A stretch of DNA of 10,158 nucleotides from Acidobacteriaceae bacterium (GTDB lineage Bacteria; Acidobacteriota; Terriglobia; Terriglobales; Acidobacteriaceae), in NCBI GenBank assembly GCA_003167305.1, contig PMTP01000104.1:1-10158 (forward strand), given 5' to 3'. Under the pieces are notes generated by a model. The model was not told the origin of the DNA. It made no database searches and saw nothing but the letters and a program-made list of their open reading frames with translations. The first letter of the stretch is position 1. Each line of letters starts with the position of its first letter. Shown piece after piece: positions 6,440-10,158 of this stretch. Made by a program: the position numbers and the translations under genes.

Positions 6440-6715
6440 GCGCGTCTGCGCGCAAGCCCCGTGGCCCGGGAACAGAACAGGGCTTCCGCGGCCGATGGGG
6501 CGTTCCCTGGCCTGAATCGCTCCTCTCTGTCATAAGGAGCGATCAGCCGCGCCCGCAATTGAGGCAAGGAGAACTGGGCGCGCCGGAATCTGGCGGGGGA
6601 TGGATGGCCGCCAGTGGTCTCCTCAAATGAATGGTTTCGCGGATGTAGCTTCGCGCTGATACACTCTCGGAATGATTGCGGTTGAGGATTCTCCGCTTTC
6701 CCCATTCGACTCCCT
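6440..6715. other. 276-bp intergenic region with inverted repeats, no gene seen
   Basis: This is the longest gene-free stretch. Just after the methyltransferase-like stop is a 5-bp stem, GCGCG/CGCGC (6440-6453), and then AAGCCC (6454-6459) paired with GGGCTT (6480-6485). Further on is the 8-bp repeat listed separately. None is followed by a T-run, so an intrinsic terminator is not clear. I found no convincing promoter or ribosome site before the acyl-CoA synthetase ATG. Confidence 0.5.
6516..6543. repeat. Perfect 8-bp inverted repeat (stem-loop or operator candidate)
   Basis: ATCGCTCC (6516-6523) and GGAGCGAT (6536-6543) are perfect inverted copies separated by 12 nt. It could be an RNA hairpin or a dimeric regulator site for the gene starting at 6716. 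No T-run follows, so a terminator role is not supported. Confidence 0.5.
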
Positions 6716-8518
6716 ATGCCACAGAAGACGCCGCTCACCACGATCAATGACCTCTTTCGCCGCGTTACCGTGGCCGCCAACCCCCGCGCCATTCTCTGGC
6801 AGGACGAGTTTGGCCTGTGGCAGCCCATCTCCTCCGACCAGATCTACCAACGGGTCCGCGCGCTCTCCGAGGCATTCCTAAGTTGGGGCGCGCAGAAGGG
6901 CGACCGCATTGCCCTGATCGCCGAGAATCGCTGGGAGTGGGCCGTAACCGATTTTGCCGCGCTGGCCATCGGAGCGGTGGATGTGCCCATCTACCCCACA
7001 TTGACCGGCGAGCAGATCGCCGTGCTGGTGGCCGACGCCGGCTGCCGCATCGCCGTCGTCTCCACCCGCCAGCAGTTCGACAAGCTGAACGCCGTGCGCG
7101 GACAGACTGCGCTGGAGCGCATCCTGATGATGGACCCGGCCGCGCCCGAGAGCGCGATCCCCTTCAGCGAAGTGCTGAAAGGGGCCGATGAACGCGGCGC
7201 CGAACGCGACCCGGTCTTTGACGCCCTGGCGCACTCCGTCGAGCCTAAGGATCTGGCCACACTGATTTACACTTCCGGAACCACAGGCGAGCCCAAGGGT
7301 GTGGCGCTCACCCATGGAAACATGGCCGCCAATCAGAACTACGCCCCCGCGGATTTTGACTTCAATCCCGCCGACGCATTGATCTCCTTCCTGCCTCTTT
7401 CGCACGTTACGGCGCGCGCGCTGGATTACGTGATGTACTCCCACGGGGTGCAAGTGGCATACTGCTCACACTTCGATAAACTGCCGCAGGCAATGCGCGA
7501 GATCAGACCCACGGTCTTCGTGGGAGTGCCGCGCGTCTTCGAGAAGATTCGCCAGGAGGTGGAGCGCCGGACGGCCCTGTCGCCGGTGAAGAAACGGCTG
7601 CTCGCCTGGGCATTGGGGGTAGGCGCCCGCCACGGCGATACCGTCTACGACGGCCACCGGCCCTCTTCGCCGATGTGGAAACTGGCCGACAAGCTGGCCT
7701 ACTCCAAGGTGCGCGAGGCCTTCGGCGGCCGGGTCAGGATCTTCGTCGTTGGCGGCGCGCCGCTGGGTATCGACACCGCCCAATGGTTCGCCTCGGTGGG
7801 GATTGCTCTCTGGGAGGGCTACGGGCTGACCGAGACCTCGCCAGTCATCGCTCTCAACACGCCGCTCATCCACCGCATGGGCGCCGCGGGCATGCCCCTG
7901 CCCAATCTGGAGCTGAAACTGGCTGCGGATGGAGAGTTGCTGGTTCACGGACCGTCGGTCTTTGCCGGCTACTGGCACAAGCCGGAGGCTGATGCGGAGG
8001 CCTTCGACGCGGAGGGCTGGTTCCGCACCGGCGACATCGGCCACCTGGACGCGGATGGCTTTCTCTTCATCACCGACCGCAAGAAGGAGCTGCTGAAGAC
8101 CTCGGGCGGCAAAATGGTGGCTCCTCAGCCGATTGAGAACAAGCTCAAGAACAATATGCTGGTGGCGCAGGCCGCGCTGGCCGGCGACCGGCACAAGTTC
8201 ATCTCGGTGATCCTCTCGCCCAACTTCACGGCGCTGGAGGAGTGGGCTCGCTACCACGGCATCGAGGCAAAAGACCGCGCTGAACTGGTGGCCGACAGCC
8301 GCGTGGTCGCCCTCTACGCCGAGATTGTGCGCGAGGTGAACGGCAGCCTGGCCAACTTCGAGAGTTTGAAGCGCTTCCGTGTGGTGGCTGACGAGTGGTC
8401 GCAGGAGACGGGTGAGCTAACGCCCTCGATGAAGTTGAAGCGGCGCGTGATTACGAGCCGGTACGCGGCCCTGATTGCCGCGCTTTACGCGGACGAAGCA
8501 ACCTCACGCGGCGAATAG
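6716..8518 (+). CDS. fadD: Long-chain acyl-CoA synthetase (AMP-forming)
   Basis: Activates fatty acids with ATP and CoA via an acyl-adenylate, at the cytoplasmic face of the membrane, for beta-oxidation or lipid synthesis. The 600-residue protein has all adenylate-forming motifs: P-loop IYTSGTTGEPKG at 184-195, YGLTETSP at 369-376, RTGD at 437-440, DRKKELLKTSGGK at 454-466, and a C-terminal TPSMKLKRR at 569-577 whose Lys573 aligns with the catalytic lysine. The overall pattern (LFRR start, PIYPTLT, FLPLSHV, VGVPRVFEK) is that of FadD15-like long-chain synthetases rather than E. coli FadD. ATG at 6716 is the only reasonable start: an in-frame stop lies at 6683-6685 and the next Met is residue 138. 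It has no Shine-Dalgarno site at useful spacing. Its last 68 bp overlap the convergent membrane-protein gene. The chain length preferred cannot be told from sequence. Confidence 0.94.
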   Translation: MPQKTPLTTINDLFRRVTVAANPRAILWQDEFGLWQPISSDQIYQRVRALSEAFLSWGAQKGDRIALIAENRWEWAVTDFAALAIGAVDVPIYPTLTGEQIAVLVADAGCRIAVVSTRQQFDKLNAVRGQTALERILMMDPAAPESAIPFSEVLKGADERGAERDPVFDALAHSVEPKDLATLIYTSGTTGEPKGVALTHGNMAANQNYAPADFDFNPADALISFLPLSHVTARALDYVMYSHGVQVAYCSHFDKLPQAMREIRPTVFVGVPRVFEKIRQEVERRTALSPVKKRLLAWALGVGARHGDTVYDGHRPSSPMWKLADKLAYSKVREAFGGRVRIFVVGGAPLGIDTAQWFASVGIALWEGYGLTETSPVIALNTPLIHRMGAAGMPLPNLELKLAADGELLVHGPSVFAGYWHKPEADAEAFDAEGWFRTGDIGHLDADGFLFITDRKKELLKTSGGKMVAPQPIENKLKNNMLVAQAALAGDRHKFISVILSPNFTALEEWARYHGIEAKDRAELVADSRVVALYAEIVREVNGSLANFESLKRFRVVADEWSQETGELTPSMKLKRRVITSRYAALIAALYADEATSRGE

Positions 8519-9110
8519 GGAGGCTCAGGCCGCGGCCCAGCTCCTTGCCAAACAGCATGCGCTTGTCCCACATGAAGTGCAGGCCGCGGAAGAATGGCGC
8601 GCCCCCGGCGCCCACAGCCAACAAGGCGCCAAAGAAGATAATGGCGTCGATGTTGAGCCGCCCGGCGCTCGACCAGTACGCATCGGGATCCAGGTCTAGC
8701 CAAATCGAAAACTCGTCCAGGGTCAGCGCCGCGCCCACCCCGAAGCCGACCGACATCAGCCGGCTGAAGAAGATCGAAAGCGGCGTGTGCAACCGTCCCA
8801 GGTCCAGCAGCCAGCCGTAGCCCACCAGCAGCAGGATCAGAATCCCCCAGACCAGGTGATGAATGTGCGTTCCATGGATCACCACCCAGTGAAAATGCCC
8901 CTCATGAGTCACGATCCGATGGACGAGAAACCGCACTCCCGCAAAGGTGAGCAGAAAAGAGACCGAGGCGAGGAACATCCGACGCCGAGGGCGGTCGGGG
9001 ATAGTGGCGCGCACCAGGTAGCCCAGCCGCGTCAACTGCAGCAGCACCAGCAACAGCACGACGACCAGGCTGGCAAAGACCAGCAGCAACAGCGCTCCGG
9101 TTCCGGGCAT
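8451..9110 (-). CDS. Polytopic membrane protein with a histidine-rich segment, function unknown
   Basis: The 219-residue protein has about five hydrophobic segments, near residues 5-25, 44-62, 83-103, 112-133 and 154-170, then a basic tail (about 195-219). Between the second and third segments lie eight histidines in 22 residues (64, 69, 72, 74, 79, 82, 84, 85), including HIHH. A second conserved-looking part is LTLDEFSIWLDL at 129-140, with several acidic residues, followed by NIDAIIFFGALLAVG at 153-167. From memory this combination recurs in uncharacterised integral membrane proteins, notably of Actinobacteria, but I cannot name a family. The clustered His and Asp/Glu suggest metal binding or a membrane hydrolase-like site; this is inference. 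ATG at 9110 has a weak ribosome site (TAGG). The 3' end runs 68 bp into the convergent acyl-CoA synthetase gene, and the basic tail is encoded there. Confidence 0.75.
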   Translation of the reverse strand: MPGTGALLLLVFASLVVVLLLVLLQLTRLGYLVRATIPDRPRRRMFLASVSFLLTFAGVRFLVHRIVTHEGHFHWVVIHGTHIHHLVWGILILLLVGYGWLLDLGRLHTPLSIFFSRLMSVGFGVGAALTLDEFSIWLDLDPDAYWSSAGRLNIDAIIFFGALLAVGAGGAPFFRGLHFMWDKRMLFGKELGRGLSLPIRRVRLLRPRKARQSGPRTGS

Positions 9111-9316
9111 AAGCCTATTGAAACACTCCCGTGTCTTTCCAGCAAGGGAATCTTCGCGGGACGAGCGTGAGCGCGGTCACGATTTGTCTTTACAGCCGTG
9201 GAGTAAACTAGGTAAGGCGTCGAGAGCGGCGATTTTCCTTTCTGGACGTACAATTCAGCGACATATTCCCGGCCCGGTACCTGCGGCCGCGCAAAAATTG
9301 ATGAGGAGATTTTACG
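9111..9316. other. 206-bp divergent intergenic region (membrane protein / PFK)
   Basis: It must hold the promoters of both divergent genes. For the plus strand, TACAAT at 9249-9254 is a good -10 candidate (5 of 6) but no good -35 lies 16-18 bp before it. A small inverted repeat, CGTGA/TCACG (9166-9170 and 9177-9181), is the only symmetry noted. No small gene or RNA was recognised. Confidence 0.4.
9303..9308 (+). promoter_or_regulatory. Ribosome binding site of the phosphofructokinase gene
   Basis: GAGGAG lies 8 nt before the ATG at 9317. It fixes the start at MRVALLTGGGD, which aligns without gap to the E. coli PfkA active-site numbering. Confidence 0.75.
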
Positions 9317-10158
9317 ATGCGAGTTGCTTTGTTGACCGGCGGCGGCGACTGCCCCGGACTGAATGCGGTGATCTACGCGGCTGTGCGCAAGGGCATCAAC
9401 CACTATGGCGATGAGTTCATCGGCTTTCTTAACGGCTGGAAGGGCGTGCTGGAGAACAGCTTCATTCCCCTGACCCTCGAAACCGTCGACGGCATCCAGT
9501 TGAAGGGCGGCACCATCCTGCACTCTTCACGCACGAATGTGAAGAAGATTCCCGGCGGCATCGAGAAGGTCCAGGAGGTGCTCAAGGCCAACAAGATCGA
9601 CGCGTTGATCGCACTGGGCGGCGACGACACGCAGTCGGTCACGCTCTTTCTCAGCGAGAACGGAGTGCCCAGCGTCGGCGTTCCCAAGACCATCGACAAC
9701 GACATCAGCGGGACAGATCAGACCTTCGGCTTCGACACCGCCGTGATGATCGCCACCGAAGCCGTTGATCGCATCCACACCACTGCCGACTCGCACAACC
9801 GCGTGATCGTCGTCGAGGTAATGGGCCGCGACGCCGGCTGGATCGCCTACGCCTCCGGCGTGGCAGGCGGGGCACACGTCATCCTGGTCCCCGAAAAGGA
9901 GATCGACATCGACCACGTCTGCAAGCTGCTCAAGTACAACTACAACCATGGCAAGCACTACGGCGTCGTCGTCATCGCCGAGGGCTGCCACTTGCCCGAG
10001 GTCGGCCAGGTGATCGACGAGTCGAAGAACCTGGATTCCTTCGGTCACGCGCATTTGTCGGGTGTCGGCGAGGCGCTGGCCCAGCTGATCGAAGAAAAGG
10101 CCGGCTTCTCGACCCGCTCCGTCAACCTGGGCCACACCCAGCGCGGCGGCGTTCCCAC
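9317..10158 (+). CDS. pfkA: 6-phosphofructokinase, PPi-dependent type signature, C-terminus cut by window edge
   Basis: Phosphorylates fructose 6-phosphate to the 1,6-bisphosphate in glycolysis, cytoplasmic. I read 280 residues; at least about 40 more lie outside the window. The phosphoryl-donor loop is GGGDCPGLN at 8-16. Catalytic TIDND is at 125-129 with Asp127. MGR is at 169-171, Glu222 follows in IAEG, and GHTQRGG lies near the end. Numbering matches E. coli PfkA at each of these sites. Positions 104 and 124, Gly in ATP-dependent PfkA, are Asp (in GGDD) and Lys (in PKTIDND). This pair is the known mark of pyrophosphate-dependent enzymes, where it occupies the space of ATP's alpha-phosphate. 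The GGDCPGLN and MGRDAGWIA motifs suggest the mixed-substrate group III of the family. Donor use is therefore inferred to be PPi, making the reaction reversible; an ATP-using exception cannot be excluded. Confidence 0.93.
   Translation, partial: MRVALLTGGGDCPGLNAVIYAAVRKGINHYGDEFIGFLNGWKGVLENSFIPLTLETVDGIQLKGGTILHSSRTNVKKIPGGIEKVQEVLKANKIDALIALGGDDTQSVTLFLSENGVPSVGVPKTIDNDISGTDQTFGFDTAVMIATEAVDRIHTTADSHNRVIVVEVMGRDAGWIAYASGVAGGAHVILVPEKEIDIDHVCKLLKYNYNHGKHYGVVVIAEGCHLPEVGQVIDESKNLDSFGHAHLSGVGEALAQLIEEKAGFSTRSVNLGHTQRGGVP

Noticed and set aside
6672..6881. Small plus-strand frame starting just before the acyl-CoA synthetase, considered as a leader peptide
   Set aside because: It overlaps the real gene by 166 bp in another frame, is Arg/Pro/Ser-rich and has only a weak ribosome site.
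6878..8257. Minus-strand open frames of 191 and 263 codons opposite the acyl-CoA synthetase gene
   Set aside because: Shadow frames of a gene with all family motifs; compositionally biased, without domain features.
9166..9190. CGTGA/TCACG hairpin followed by T-rich bases, considered as a terminator
   Set aside because: The stem is only 5 bp and no transcript is known to end there; both neighbours run away from it.
9527..10135. Minus-strand open frame of 202 codons opposite the phosphofructokinase gene
   Set aside because: The plus strand encodes a textbook PFK active site here; the antisense frame is rich in Asp/Val/Gly as expected for a shadow.
1..10158. Search by eye for CRISPR arrays, tRNA genes, insertion sequences, toxin-antitoxin or phage-defence genes
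   Set aside because: No direct repeat arrays, transposase motifs, terminal repeats, tRNA-like cloverleaf or defence domains were seen; all larger frames are explained by the listed genes.

Overview
The window looks like a chromosomal segment of an Acidobacteriota bacterium (Terriglobia/Solibacter-like). The best lineage clue is the protein at 4497-5720. It joins a TlpA-type thioredoxin domain to a C-terminal domain of the TIGR03435 type, a family described from soil Acidobacteria. The high GC content of most genes fits. The lineage is inferred; no rRNA or marker tree is available in the window.

Left part (1-4274, all minus strand): a compact arginine operon read right to left as argR-argC-argB-argD-argF. 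argF runs off the left edge. Junctions are tight: ATGA overlaps at argR/argC and argC/argB, a 10-nt gap at argB/argD, and an 8-nt overlap at argD/argF. The products convert N-acetylglutamate to N-acetylglutamyl phosphate (ArgB), then the semialdehyde (ArgC), then N-acetylornithine (ArgD), and later ornithine to citrulline (ArgF). The deacetylation or transacetylation step (argE/argJ) is not in the window. Upstream of argR is a promoter overlapped by two ARG-box-like sequences exactly 3 bp apart. This is the classic layout for an ArgR hexamer and implies an autoregulated operon.

Middle part (4275-6715, plus strand): two unrelated single genes. One is the secreted thioredoxin/TIGR03435 protein. 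The other is a small SAM-methyltransferase-like protein with its own near-consensus promoter. The first of these and its flanks are visibly poorer in GC than the rest. The 276 bp after the methyltransferase-like gene hold only inverted repeats.

Right part (6716-10158): a long-chain acyl-CoA synthetase (plus strand) overlaps tail to tail by 68 bp with a gene for a histidine-rich polytopic membrane protein of unknown function (minus strand). Divergent from that gene is a phosphofructokinase gene cut by the right edge. Its active site carries Asp104 and Lys124, the pair that marks pyrophosphate-dependent rather than ATP-dependent enzymes.

No tRNA, rRNA, CRISPR array, insertion sequence, phage gene or defence system was seen. 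This is mostly ordinary housekeeping DNA. The points most worth a second look are the ARG operator, the PPi-type PFK signature, the thioredoxin fusion and the His-rich membrane protein.
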